From assembly GCF_900105025.1 (NCBI RefSeq), contig NZ_LT629759.1, positions 1,116,001 through 1,180,000 on the forward strand: a DNA stretch of 64,000 bases. Reading direction: 5' to 3'. Under the pieces are notes generated by a model. It was not told where the DNA came from. It did no database searches and saw nothing but the letters and a program-made list of their open reading frames with translations. This document shows positions 16,235-25,135 of the stretch, in pieces. Position numbers and translations under genes: made by a program. The first letter of the stretch is position 1, and each line of letters opens with the position of its first letter. The DNA is from Parafannyhessea umbonata (lineage in GTDB: Bacteria > Actinomycetota > Coriobacteriia > Coriobacteriales > Atopobiaceae).

Positions 16235-17053
16235 ATGGATCGTCGTCAGTTCCTCAAGCTCTCCGCCGCGGCACTCGCCGCCCCCACCCTCGCAGGCCTT
16301 GCCGGATGCGGCAGCACCGCCACCAAGACGCAGAAGAAGACGAAGCTCGTCGTCGGCTTCGACCAGGAGTTCCCGCCGTACGGCTACGTCGGCGACGACG
16401 GCAAGTACACCGGCTTCGACCTCGACCTGGCAAAGGCCGTCTGCAAGATGGAGGGCTGGGAGTACAAGCCCACGCCCATCTCGTGGGACGCGAAGGACAG
16501 CCTGCTCAACAGTGGCCAGATCACGTGCATCTGGAACGGCTTCACCATCGAGGGGCGCGAGAAGGACTACGCGTTCACGAAGCCGTACATGGAGAACCGT
16601 CAGGTCGTCGTGGTCCCGAAGGACTCCAGCGTCAAGACCCTCGCGGACCTCGCGGGCAAGAACGTCATCACCCAGGCGGACTCCGCCGCGCTCGACCTGC
16701 TGTCCAAGGGTGGCGCGCAGGAGAAGCTCGGCAGCACGTTCAAGAAGCTCCAGACCATCGACAACTACAACACGGCGTTCATGATGCTCGAGAACGGCTC
16801 CGTGGATGCCGTCGCCATCGACTACCCCGTTGCCGTGTACAACATCGGCGACCGCAAGGACGAGTTCACCATCCTCGACGAGGCCCTCAACTCCGAGCAC
16901 TTCGCCGTCGGCTTTGCGAAGACCGCGGAAGGCAAGGAACTCGCGAAGACCGTCCAGGCGGACCTCAAGAAGCTCGACAAGCAGGGCAAGGTCAAGGAGC
17001 TCTGCGAGAAGTACGCGGACCAGGGCGTGTCGTACGACCTCTGGGTGCTCTAG
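16235..17053 (+). CDS. Polar amino-acid ABC transporter, substrate-binding lipoprotein
   Basis: The 272-aa product is a family 3 solute-binding protein. It opens with MDRRQFLKL, a twin-arginine signal, and a lipobox LAGC at Cys25, so it is probably exported folded and lipid-anchored. The mature part shows the family pattern GFDQEFPPYGYVGDDGKYTGFDLDL (split here as GFDQEFPPYG, then GFDLDLAKAV), typical of glutamine/cystine/polar amino-acid binders. GGAGG lies eight bases before the ATG at 16235. A terminator follows, then the permease and ATPase genes. The ligand is not determinable by eye. Confidence 0.92.
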   Translation: MDRRQFLKLSAAALAAPTLAGLAGCGSTATKTQKKTKLVVGFDQEFPPYGYVGDDGKYTGFDLDLAKAVCKMEGWEYKPTPISWDAKDSLLNSGQITCIWNGFTIEGREKDYAFTKPYMENRQVVVVPKDSSVKTLADLAGKNVITQADSAALDLLSKGGAQEKLGSTFKKLQTIDNYNTAFMMLENGSVDAVAIDYPVAVYNIGDRKDEFTILDEALNSEHFAVGFAKTAEGKELAKTVQADLKKLDKQGKVKELCEKYADQGVSYDLWVL

Positions 17054-17075
17054 CCACGGCATAGAAGCCCTGCCG

Positions 17076-17105
17076 GTCGGCGGCCCCCGTGGCCGCCGAC
17101 TTTTT
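17076..17105 (+). terminator. Terminator or attenuator after the binding-protein gene
   Basis: Arms GTCGGCGGCC (17076-17085) and GGCCGCCGAC (17091-17100), then TTTTT. It lies inside the transporter cluster, so it likely lowers permease and ATPase expression relative to the binding protein. A weak promoter (TTGGGA at 17111, CATACC at 17134) may restart transcription. Confidence 0.8.
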
Positions 17106-17184
17106 GCCGTTTGGGACATGCGTCCCCTCCTGGCATACCATAGTGTTCGCCATGCAAACCAGCTAGCACAAGGCGGTAAGCAAC

Positions 17185-17838
17185 TTGGAAATCTCGACCA
17201 TGACCAGCATGCTCCTGGACGGCTACGTCGTGTCGCTCCAGATATTCGCCATCACGCTCGTGGGCGCCATTCCCCTGGGCGTCGTCGTGGCGCTCGGCAG
17301 GCTCTCCCGGTTCAGGCCACTCTCGTGGCTCGTGGGCCTCTACATCTCGCTCATGCGCGGCACGCCGCTCATGCTGCAGATGTTTGCCGTGTTCTTCATC
17401 CCCTACTACCTCTTCGGCCAGCAGACGGGGCCCGGCTACATGTTCGTCGCCGTCATGATTGCGTTCATCGTGAACTATGCGGCGTACTTCGCAGAGATCT
17501 ACCGCTCTGGCATCCAGAGCATGCCGCGCGGCCAGTACGAGGCGGCGCAGGTCCTGGGCTACTCCAAGGGGCAGACGTTCTTCAGGATCATCCTCCCGCA
17601 GGTGTTCAAGAGGATCCTCCCCGCAATGGGCAACGAGGTCGTCACCCTGGTGAAGGACACCTCCCTCGCGTTCTCCATCGGAGTCGCGGAGATGTTCACC
17701 ACCAGCCGCGCGCTCGTCGCGTCGCAGCGCAGCATGGTGCCGTTTGCCATAGCGGCCGCCATCTACTGGGTCACGTGCCTGGTAATCGAATTCGTCATGC
17801 GCAGGATCGAGAAGAGGATGGACTACTACCATGACTAA
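17185..17838 (+). CDS. Polar amino-acid ABC transporter permease
   Basis: The 217-aa product is a HisM/GlnP-type membrane permease with about five hydrophobic spans and the EAA loop around QYEAAQVLGYSKGQTFFRIILPQ, the ATPase contact. It forms the membrane channel for the binding protein at 16235. The start is uncertain: TTG at 17185 has AAGGCGG upstream, while ATG at 17200 (MTSMLLDGY) resembles family starts more closely. It overlaps the ATPase gene by 8 bp, which suggests translational coupling. Confidence 0.93.
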   Translation: MEISTMTSMLLDGYVVSLQIFAITLVGAIPLGVVVALGRLSRFRPLSWLVGLYISLMRGTPLMLQMFAVFFIPYYLFGQQTGPGYMFVAVMIAFIVNYAAYFAEIYRSGIQSMPRGQYEAAQVLGYSKGQTFFRIILPQVFKRILPAMGNEVVTLVKDTSLAFSIGVAEMFTTSRALVASQRSMVPFAIAAAIYWVTCLVIEFVMRRIEKRMDYYHD

Positions 17839-18655
17839 GCCCAAGCTGCGCGAGATGCCGCGCCCCGATATCAGCCTCACGTCCGCGCTGGGACTTCCCG
17901 CCGTCTACGTGAAGGACGCGCGCAAGTCCTTTGGCGACAAGGAGGTGCTCCGCGACGTCAGCCTCCAGATCGGCCGGGGCGAGGTCGTCTCGCTCATAGG
18001 CCCCTCCGGCGCCGGCAAGTCCACGATGCTGCGCTGCCTCGCCCTTCTCGACACGTTCGACTCCGGCGAGCTCGCCTACGGCAACGTCCGCGTCTGCGCA
18101 AACCAGCCCGGAAGCGAGAAGACCACCTACGACAAGGCGGCCATGCGCCAGGCGCGCATGCGCTTTGGCATCGTGTTCCAGAACTACAACCTCTTCCCGC
18201 ACTACACGGTGCTCAAGAACGTGATGGACGCCCCCATCGTCGTGCAGAGGCGCGACCCCAAGGAGGTGGAGGAGCAGGCCCGCACGCTCCTGGAGCAGCT
18301 CGACATCGCGGACCACGCGGACAAGGTGCCGGACCAGCTCTCCGGCGGCCAGCAGCAGCGCGTCGCCATCGCCCGTGCCCTGTGCATGAACCCCCAGGTC
18401 ATCTTCTTCGACGAGGCCACCTCGGCCCTCGACCCCAAGCTGACGCAGGACATGCACCGCCTCATCCGCAGGCTCGCGAAGGACGGCATGGCCGTCGGCA
18501 TCGTCACCCACGAGATGGGCTTCGCGCGCGAGGTGTCAGACCGCATCGCGTTTTTGTTCGACGGCCAGATCGTGGAGGAGGGCACGCCGGAAGAGGTCTT
18601 GGTGCACCCCACCGACGAGCGCACCAAGAGGTTCCTCGCCAACGCGGAGGACTAA
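17831..18655 (+). CDS. Polar amino-acid ABC transporter ATP-binding protein
   Basis: The 274-aa product is a GlnQ-like ATPase that powers the importer. Walker A is GPSGAGKST, the signature is LSGGQQQRVAIARAL, Walker B is VIFFDEATSALD and the switch His is in IVTHEMGFA. An extra N-terminal stretch of about 25 residues precedes the usual domain. It ends the three-gene transporter operon; an inverted pair of the interspersed motif and a terminator follow. Confidence 0.95.
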   Translation: MTKPKLREMPRPDISLTSALGLPAVYVKDARKSFGDKEVLRDVSLQIGRGEVVSLIGPSGAGKSTMLRCLALLDTFDSGELAYGNVRVCANQPGSEKTTYDKAAMRQARMRFGIVFQNYNLFPHYTVLKNVMDAPIVVQRRDPKEVEEQARTLLEQLDIADHADKVPDQLSGGQQQRVAIARALCMNPQVIFFDEATSALDPKLTQDMHRLIRRLAKDGMAVGIVTHEMGFAREVSDRIAFLFDGQIVEEGTPEEVLVHPTDERTKRFLANAED

Positions 18656-18658
18656 CGC

Positions 18659-18700
18659 GCGAGAAGGGCGGTCCTGCCAAGGACGCGCGTCCTTCTCGCC
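18659..18700. repeat. Inverted pair of the GGCGAGAAGGAC motif
   Basis: GCGAGAAGG (18659-18667) faces CCTTCTCGC (18691-18699), with an inner GTCCT/AGGAC pairing. The right copy is the full GTCCTTCTCGCC form. It lies directly after the ABC ATPase stop. No T-run follows; the real terminator is at 18744. Confidence 0.7.
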
Positions 18701-18743
18701 CGCATCGCTATCCCACACACGTACAAGCACACACGCACACGCA

Positions 18744-18773
18744 AAGGGGACGGGCCACACGACCCGTCCCCTT
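18744..18773. terminator. Bidirectional terminator between ABC transporter and asd
   Basis: Arms AAGGGGACGGG (18744-18754) and CCCGTCCCCTT (18763-18773) with an 8-base loop; short T-rich runs on both sides serve two convergent operons. Confidence 0.75.
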
Positions 18774-18838
18774 CTTGCATCATGTCTGAACGACCCTCCC
18801 ATCCAGATGATGCCTCTTTTTATAGCTTTGCGCTGGCG

Positions 18839-19855
18839 CTACAGCAGGTGCTCCGCAATCTGCACCGCGTTCGTGGCCGCGCCCTTGCGGATCTGGTCGC
18901 CGCAGCACCAGAACGTGAGCGCACTCACGCCGTCCGGCGCGGAAAGGTCGCGGCGGATGCGGCCCACGTACACCAGGTCCTGGTCGGACGTGTCGAGCGG
19001 CATGGGGTAGCGCAGGTTCGCGGGGTCGTCCACGACCTTGACGCCCGGTGCCTTGGACAGCACCTCGCGCGCCTCGTCCGGCGTGATGGGACGCTCGAAC
19101 TCCACGGTGATGGACTCGGAGTGCGAGCGCATGACCGGCACGCGCACGCAGGTGCAGTTGACGCGGAGCTCGGGCATGTGCATGATCTTGCGGCCCTCGT
19201 TCTGCATCTTCAGCTCCTCGGAGGTGTACGCCTCCTCCTTGAAGCCGCCGATCTGCGGGATGAGGTTGAACGCGAGCTGGTAGGCAAACGGTGCGGTATC
19301 ACCGACCTCGCCGCCCTCGGCCAGCACGCGGCTCTCGCGCTCGAGCTCCTTGAGGCCCGGCATGCCGGCGCCGGAGGCCGCCTGGTACGTGCTCACGATG
19401 AGCCTCTTGAGGCCGGCCCTCTGCGCAAGCGGCCACGTGGGGACGAGGCCGATGATCGTGGCGCAGTTGGGGTTCGCGATGATGTTCCTGGGGTGGTTCG
19501 CGATGTCCTCGGGGTTGATCTCCGGGATGACCAGGGGCACGTCCGCGTCCAGCCTGAACGCGTGGGAGTTGTCCACGCACACGGCGCCGCGCGCCGCCGC
19601 CTCGGGCAGAAGCTCCTTCGCCTGGGCGTCGCCCGCGGCACCCAGCACGATGTCGACGCCGTCGAACGCGTCCGGCGTCGCCTCGAGCACGGTCACGTCC
19701 TCGCCGTTGAACCTCACGGTCTTTCCCGCGGAGCGCGCGCTCGCAAGCGGCACGAGCCGCTCAACGGGAAAGTCCCTCTCCTCCAGGCACTGGATCATCT
19801 GGGTGCCGACGACGCCGGTTGCGCCCAGGATCGCGACGACCAACTTGTCTGCCAT
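18839..19855 (-). CDS. asd: Aspartate-semialdehyde dehydrogenase
   Basis: The 338-aa product reduces aspartyl phosphate to aspartate semialdehyde with NADPH. The N-terminal LGATGVVGTQM nucleotide loop, the catalytic cysteine in ANPNCATI (Cys131) and GGFKEEAYTSEE are plain. The start at 19855 is preferred over the ATG at 19861 because GAGGAG is six bases upstream of it. It is the last gene of hom-lysC-asd. Two hairpins in the 82-bp gap after lysC (19872-19888 and 19901-19930) may tune its level. Confidence 0.95.
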   Translation of the reverse strand: MADKLVVAILGATGVVGTQMIQCLEERDFPVERLVPLASARSAGKTVRFNGEDVTVLEATPDAFDGVDIVLGAAGDAQAKELLPEAAARGAVCVDNSHAFRLDADVPLVIPEINPEDIANHPRNIIANPNCATIIGLVPTWPLAQRAGLKRLIVSTYQAASGAGMPGLKELERESRVLAEGGEVGDTAPFAYQLAFNLIPQIGGFKEEAYTSEELKMQNEGRKIMHMPELRVNCTCVRVPVMRSHSESITVEFERPITPDEAREVLSKAPGVKVVDDPANLRYPMPLDTSDQDLVYVGRIRRDLSAPDGVSALTFWCCGDQIRKGAATNAVQIAEHLL

Positions 19856-19937
19856 GTCCATCTCCTCACTGTTCTCGCACGGCGAGAAACGCAGGTGTTC
19901 GGGCTCGGAGCCACGTGCGGACCCGAGCCCCGGGTGT

Positions 19938-21278
19938 CTAGTTCTTCTCGTCCAGGCTCACGTACTCCGACTCCACGAAGTTGTCGTAGATGACCTTGAT
20001 CGCGCGAGCGAAGTCCGAGTTGTTGACGCCGAGGATGATCGAGATCTCCTGCGAGCTCTGGGTGATCATGCGGATGTTGATGCCCGCCTCGCCCAGCACG
20101 CCGAAGATGCGGCCGGAGGTGCCGGCACGGCGGCTCATGTTGCGGCCGACGACGGAGATGAGTGCAAGGCTGTCTATCACGTTGATGCTGTCCGGCTTCA
20201 GCTCCTGGCGAAGGTCGTTCACGATCGAGTAGATCGTGTCCTTCACGTCCGCTCCGTTCACGACGATGCCGAAGGAGTCGACGCCCGTGGGGATGTGCTC
20301 CACGGAGACGCCGTAGCGCTCGAACACGGAGAGCGCGCGGCGCACGAAGCCGACGGAGTTGGACATGTGGGCCTTCTGGACGTGGATCGCCATGAAGTCC
20401 TTCTTGCCCGCGATGCCGGTGATGAGGTGCTCGCGCTCGTGCTCCGTCGCGGTCTCGCGGATGACGGTGCCCTGGGCGGACGGGTCGTTCGTGTTCTTGA
20501 TCTGGATGGGGATGCCGACCTCGCGCACGGGGAAGATGGCCTCCTCCTGCAGGACGGACGCGCCCATGTAGCTGAGCTCGCGCATCTCGTCGAACGTGAT
20601 GCGGTGGATGGAGCGGGGGTTGTCCACTATGCGGGGGTCTGCCGCGAGGAAGCCGGAGACGTCCGTCCAGTTCTCGTACACGCCTGCGTCGAGGCAGCGC
20701 GCCAGGATGGCACCCGTGATGTCGCCGCCGCCGCGCTGGAAGAGCTTCAGCGTGCCGTCGACCGTCGACCCGTAGAAGCCGGGCAGGAGGAACCCGCCCA
20801 GGCGCGCCGCGGCGTCCTTCACGTGGGTGGCCGTGCGCTCCATGTCGACGGTGCCGTCGTGGTGGAACACGATCACGTCGGCGGCGTCCACAAACGGAAT
20901 GCCCAGGTACTCGGCCATGAGCTGTCCGGTGAACCACTCGCCCCTCGACACGATGTACTCTGGCGACAGGCTGGAGACGACCGAGGAGAACTCCTCGAAC
21001 TTCTCCTCTATGGGGTACTTGAGCCCGAGCTCGTCCCTGATGTCCACGAAGCGCTGCTCGATGGTCTTAAGAAGCGACGTGCAGTCCACGTGGTACTCGA
21101 TGTGGGCGTTCACCAGAAGCAGCAAGTCGGTCAGCTTGTTGTCGCCGCTGAAGCGCTTGCCCGCGGCAGACACGACGATGAACCTGCGGTCGGGGTCCGC
21201 CTTCACGATGGACTTGACCTTCTTGAACTGGCTGGCCTCGGCGACGCTGGAGCCGCCGAACTTGGATACCTTGATCAT
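19938..21278 (-). CDS. lysC: Aspartate kinase
   Basis: The 446-aa product phosphorylates aspartate, the first step to lysine, methionine and threonine. The N-terminal KFGGSSVA and the VVSAAGK nucleotide site mark the kinase domain. The C-terminal third holds paired ACT domains with the pattern ISVVGRNMSRRAGTSGRIFGVL, so feedback by end-products is expected. Its size matches a monofunctional, single-start enzyme. It begins three bases after the hom stop. Confidence 0.95.
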   Translation of the reverse strand: MIKVSKFGGSSVAEASQFKKVKSIVKADPDRRFIVVSAAGKRFSGDNKLTDLLLLVNAHIEYHVDCTSLLKTIEQRFVDIRDELGLKYPIEEKFEEFSSVVSSLSPEYIVSRGEWFTGQLMAEYLGIPFVDAADVIVFHHDGTVDMERTATHVKDAAARLGGFLLPGFYGSTVDGTLKLFQRGGGDITGAILARCLDAGVYENWTDVSGFLAADPRIVDNPRSIHRITFDEMRELSYMGASVLQEEAIFPVREVGIPIQIKNTNDPSAQGTVIRETATEHEREHLITGIAGKKDFMAIHVQKAHMSNSVGFVRRALSVFERYGVSVEHIPTGVDSFGIVVNGADVKDTIYSIVNDLRQELKPDSINVIDSLALISVVGRNMSRRAGTSGRIFGVLGEAGINIRMITQSSQEISIILGVNNSDFARAIKVIYDNFVESEYVSLDEKN

Positions 21279-21281
21279 GTG

Positions 21282-22412
21282 CTAGCCCTCCTGCGGAAGC
21301 GCCGCCATGAAGCTGGTGGCGTCCACGCTCGTTGCGTACTCGAAGACCTCGCGCGCCCTTACCGCAGAAAGGCCGCGCACGAGCACCATGCCCTCGCAAA
21401 ACGGCTCCGCACCGTCGAGCCTTGCCTTCGTGCGGAACACGTAGTCGGACGTGAGGAGCTCCGGGCGCCACTCGAGCCCGCGCGAGAAGTCGTAGTGGGG
21501 ACGGCGGCCCGCCGCGAAGTCCAGCACGTCCTGCACCATGGCGTTGCCCGTGGGCAGCATGCCGGCGCCCTGGCCGTAGAACTTCAGCGGCCCGACGGTG
21601 GTGGCGTCCAGCGAGATGAGGTTGAAGTTCGAGGGCACGTTCGCCTCGAGCGACTCGATGGGGACGGCGACGGGCTCGACGGCGGCCGCGTAGCCGCCAT
21701 CGCGCTGCACGCCGCGGCCCAGCAGCTTCACCCCCCTGCCCATCGCGCGGAGCGCGTCGAGGTCGCCCTTGGCGAGCGTCCTGATGCCCGTGGTGGGCAT
21801 GTCCTTCTCGCACGCGGTGTCGAACGCGACGCCCACGGTGATGATGGTCTTGTTGCGGACGTCCACGCCGTCGATGTCCGCGGACGGGTCGCGCTCGGCA
21901 TAGCCCAGTGCCTGCGCCTCCGCAAGCACCTGGTCGAAGTCCGCGCCCTCCTTCACCATGCCGTCCACGATGAAGTTCGTGGTGCCGTTCATGATGCCCG
22001 AGAAGGACGTGACCTCGTCGATGCGGCGCACCTTCTCGATCGAGGCGATCCAGGGGATGCCGCCTCCGACGGACGCCTCGATGAGCAGGCTCGCGTCCGT
22101 CGCGTTCGCCTGCCGCACGAACTCGTCGAAGTAGGCGGCGACCACGGCCTTGTTGGACGTGACGACGCTCTTGCCCTTCGCGAGCGCGTCGAGGATGAAC
22201 GTGTGGGCGGGCTCGAGGCCGCCCATGCACTCCACGACGACCTTGATGTCGTCGTCTTCCACGATCTGCGCATAGTCGGACGTCATGCGCGGGTCGGTCA
22301 GGCGGTCCGGCAGCTCGAGGATGCGAGAGACCTCCACGCCGCTCACGCGCTCCGATATGATGCGGTCGACGCCCTTTCCGACGGTGCCATAGCCCAGGAC
22401 GGCAATCTTCAT
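21282..22412 (-). CDS. hom: Homoserine dehydrogenase, short form without a clear ACT domain
   Basis: The 376-aa product reduces aspartate semialdehyde to homoserine. The Rossmann loop is LGYGTVGKGV, and the catalytic region includes FSGIMNGTTNFI and YAERDPSADIDG. Typical Gram-positive Hom proteins run to about 430 residues with a C-terminal ACT domain; this one stops at 376 and shows only about 40 residues after the catalytic core, so threonine feedback through that domain may be absent. The start at 22412 gives MKIAVLGYG, with AGAAAG upstream. Confidence 0.94.
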   Translation of the reverse strand: MKIAVLGYGTVGKGVDRIISERVSGVEVSRILELPDRLTDPRMTSDYAQIVEDDDIKVVVECMGGLEPAHTFILDALAKGKSVVTSNKAVVAAYFDEFVRQANATDASLLIEASVGGGIPWIASIEKVRRIDEVTSFSGIMNGTTNFIVDGMVKEGADFDQVLAEAQALGYAERDPSADIDGVDVRNKTIITVGVAFDTACEKDMPTTGIRTLAKGDLDALRAMGRGVKLLGRGVQRDGGYAAAVEPVAVPIESLEANVPSNFNLISLDATTVGPLKFYGQGAGMLPTGNAMVQDVLDFAAGRRPHYDFSRGLEWRPELLTSDYVFRTKARLDGAEPFCEGMVLVRGLSAVRAREVFEYATSVDATSFMAALPQEG

Positions 22413-22514
22413 GGCTATCCAATCTTTCTGTTGTGTGACGTTAGAACGGCCCAATGCCGGCTGCGGCTATCATACGTTATGTAGTGCCGCCAAACCGAGG
22501 CAAGGAGCGCCACG

Positions 22515-23999
22515 ATGACAACTTTCTATCACAGCACGCGCAGCGATAGCGAAACCGTAACAAGCAAGCAAGCAATCCTCGCGGGAATCGCACCCGACGG
22601 TGGACTGTACGTGAGCGACGACGCCGTCCGCAACAAGCTGGACCTGCGGGCCGTGTGCCAGGAGGGCTACCACCAGATCGCGCGGCGCGTGCTCGGCACC
22701 CTGCTGCCAGACTTCACCGAGCAGGAGGTCGCCTCGTGCGTGGAGGCCGCGTACTCCGACAACTTCGACACGCCCGCCGTCACGCCGCTCTCCCCGCTCG
22801 GCACCGACTGGCTGCTCGAGCTCTACCATGGCCCCACCTGCGCGTTCAAGGACGTCGCCCTGCAGATGCTGCCGCGCCTCATGTCCGTCGCACGCAAGGG
22901 AGAAGGACGCAACGTCATGATCGTCACCGCCACGTCGGGCGACACCGGCAAGGCGGCCCTCGCCGGCTTCGCGGGCGTGCCGGGCACGGGAGTCACGGTC
23001 TTCTATCCCGACGGCAAGGTCTCCGACGTCCAACACCTGCAGATGGTCACCCAGACCGGCGACAACGTCGCGGTCTGCGGCATCAAGGGCACGTTCGACG
23101 ACGCCCAGACCCAGGTGAAGCGCATCTTCGCGGACAGGGACCTCGCAGGACGCCTCGCCGCCCAGAACGTGATGCTCTCGAGCGCGAACTCCATCAACGT
23201 CGGCCGGCTCGTCCCGCAGGTCACGTACTACTTCTCCGCGTACGCCCAGCTCGTGCAGACCGGCGCCATCGTGATCGGTGACGAGGTCGACTTCTGCGTG
23301 CCCACCGGCAACTTCGGCGACGTGCTCGCCGGCTACTACGCCAAGCTCCTCGGGCTCCCCGTCGGCAAGCTCGTCGTCGCGTCCAACAGCAACAAGGTCC
23401 TGACGGACTTCCTCACCACCGGCACGTACGATCGCCGCCGCGACTTCGTGAAGACCATCTCGCCCTCCATGGACATCCTCGTGTCGTCCAACCTCGAGCG
23501 CATGCTGTACTACCTCACGGACGGCGACTGCGAGGCGGTCGCAACCTACATGGCCGACCTCGCCCAGAAGGGCTGCTACACCATATCCAAGGACCTTCTC
23601 GCCAAGCTCCGCCAGACGTTCGACTGCGGCTTCGCGACGGACGACGAGACCCGCCAGACCATCCGCGACACGTGGGAGAAGGACCACGTCCTCATCGACA
23701 CCCACACCGCCGTCGCGCGCCACGTGCTGGGCAGGTTCGCGCCGGAGGGCCGCCAGCGCGTGTGCCTGTCCACCGCGAGCCCGTACAAGTTCTCCGCGGA
23801 CGTCCTCGCGGCGCTCGGCACGGACGTGAGCGGCCTCGACGGCTTCGCGTGCATGGACAGGCTGCAGGCCCTCACGGGCGTAGCGGCGCCGGCGCAGCTT
23901 TCCGGCCTCAGGGACGCCCCAGTCCTCCACGCAGACGTGTGCGACATGGACGGCATGACCGCGTTCGTCGAGGGCTCCTGCAACCGCGTCTTCGCCTAG
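22515..23999 (+). CDS. thrC: Threonine synthase
   Basis: The 494-aa product converts O-phosphohomoserine to threonine with PLP. The PLP lysine lies in HGPTCAFKDVA (Lys112), and TATSGDTGKAA binds phosphate. The length fits the long (type 2, yeast/E. coli-like) form. AAGGAG lies eight bases before the ATG. It is divergent from hom across a 102-bp gap and leads thrC-thrB. Confidence 0.96.
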   Translation: MTTFYHSTRSDSETVTSKQAILAGIAPDGGLYVSDDAVRNKLDLRAVCQEGYHQIARRVLGTLLPDFTEQEVASCVEAAYSDNFDTPAVTPLSPLGTDWLLELYHGPTCAFKDVALQMLPRLMSVARKGEGRNVMIVTATSGDTGKAALAGFAGVPGTGVTVFYPDGKVSDVQHLQMVTQTGDNVAVCGIKGTFDDAQTQVKRIFADRDLAGRLAAQNVMLSSANSINVGRLVPQVTYYFSAYAQLVQTGAIVIGDEVDFCVPTGNFGDVLAGYYAKLLGLPVGKLVVASNSNKVLTDFLTTGTYDRRRDFVKTISPSMDILVSSNLERMLYYLTDGDCEAVATYMADLAQKGCYTISKDLLAKLRQTFDCGFATDDETRQTIRDTWEKDHVLIDTHTAVARHVLGRFAPEGRQRVCLSTASPYKFSADVLAALGTDVSGLDGFACMDRLQALTGVAAPAQLSGLRDAPVLHADVCDMDGMTAFVEGSCNRVFA

Positions 24000-24032
24000 C
24001 GAACGCGCATCGATCCTTTGGGGGCTCAACTC

Positions 24033-24974
24033 ATGACTGACCAGACCAAGGACCGCGCGGGCGAGAAGCACGCGGCACCGCGCAGGTTCCGCGTGCTCGT
24101 GCCCGCGACCTCCGCGAACGTGGGCGTGGGCTACGACTGCCTCGGGCTCGCGCTCGACCTCACGGCGAGCTTCACGTTCGAGGTGTCGGACCAGCTGCTG
24201 ATCGACGGTTGCCAGGAGCGCTTCCGTGGCGAGGACAACCTCGTATGGACGAGCTACCTCGACACCTGCCGCGAGCTGTACTCGCGCCCGCACGCCCTGC
24301 ACATCACCATCGACTCGCCCGTGCCGCTCTCGGGCGGCCTCGGGTCCAGCTCCACCTGCGTCGTCGCGGGAGTCGTCGCGGCGCAGGTGCTCCACGCAGG
24401 CGGCTTCGACGCAGACGCCGCGCTCGACTTCGCCACCAGGATCGAGGGCCATCCGGACAACGTGGCCCCGGCGCTCATGGGCGGGCTCGTGAGCTCGTTC
24501 GTGGACGAGGGCCGCACACGCTCCCTGCGCTTCGACATCGCGCCCAACCTCACGTTCGTGGCCATCGCGCCGCCGTACGAGGTCCGCACGGCAGAGGCGC
24601 GCAAGGTCATGCCGAAGGAGGTCTCCGTCCAGACCGCCGTGTGGCAGATGGGCCACTGCGTCGCGGTCGTGGACGCGCTCAGGCGCGGCGACGCGGAGCT
24701 CCTCTCCGCCGCGGCGAAGGACCGCCTGCACGAGCCGTACCGCGCGACCCTCATCCCGGACTACGAGCCCATCCGCCGCACCGCGCTCGCCGCCGGCAGT
24801 GCCGCCTTCCTCATCTCCGGCTCCGGCTCAACCATGCTCGCCATCACGGACGGGCGCAAGGCCGCGGATCGCGTCGCGGCGTCTGTCACCAACATGGTCG
24901 AGAACCACGTAGACGGCCTCTGGGTGCGCGTGCTCGCCGCGAACTCGCGCGGCACGGAGGTCGAGGTGCTGTAG
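24033..24974 (+). CDS. thrB: Homoserine kinase
   Basis: The 313-aa GHMP-family kinase phosphorylates homoserine for ThrC. The ATP motif is PLSGGLGSSSTCV, and the C-terminal SGSGSTMLA is the third GHMP motif. The ATG at 24033 has GGGGG nine bases upstream; a TTG at 24018 lies inside that region and is rejected. About 20 Lys/Glu-rich residues precede the domain. It follows thrC by 33 bp. Confidence 0.94.
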   Translation: MTDQTKDRAGEKHAAPRRFRVLVPATSANVGVGYDCLGLALDLTASFTFEVSDQLLIDGCQERFRGEDNLVWTSYLDTCRELYSRPHALHITIDSPVPLSGGLGSSSTCVVAGVVAAQVLHAGGFDADAALDFATRIEGHPDNVAPALMGGLVSSFVDEGRTRSLRFDIAPNLTFVAIAPPYEVRTAEARKVMPKEVSVQTAVWQMGHCVAVVDALRRGDAELLSAAAKDRLHEPYRATLIPDYEPIRRTALAAGSAAFLISGSGSTMLAITDGRKAADRVAASVTNMVENHVDGLWVRVLAANSRGTEVEVL

Positions 24975-25053
24975 CGTAGCGTCGTCCCATGCGAACTCAC
25001 CGCGCGGTCCACTCCGCACGAGGACGTCTGCACGCAAAGGCTTTCCAACAAGA

Positions 25054-25085
25054 AGAACGGGCGTCCCAAGCGGGGCGCCCGTTCT
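25054..25085. terminator. Bidirectional terminator between thrB and livF
   Basis: Fourteen-base arms (25054-25067 and 25072-25085, one G-T pair) around AAGC. It serves two convergent operons. Confidence 0.75.
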
Positions 25086-25135
25086 CTGTTGCGGCTCTTG
25101 CCGGGTAGCGGATTGCCTGCGCGTGACGCCTAAGC

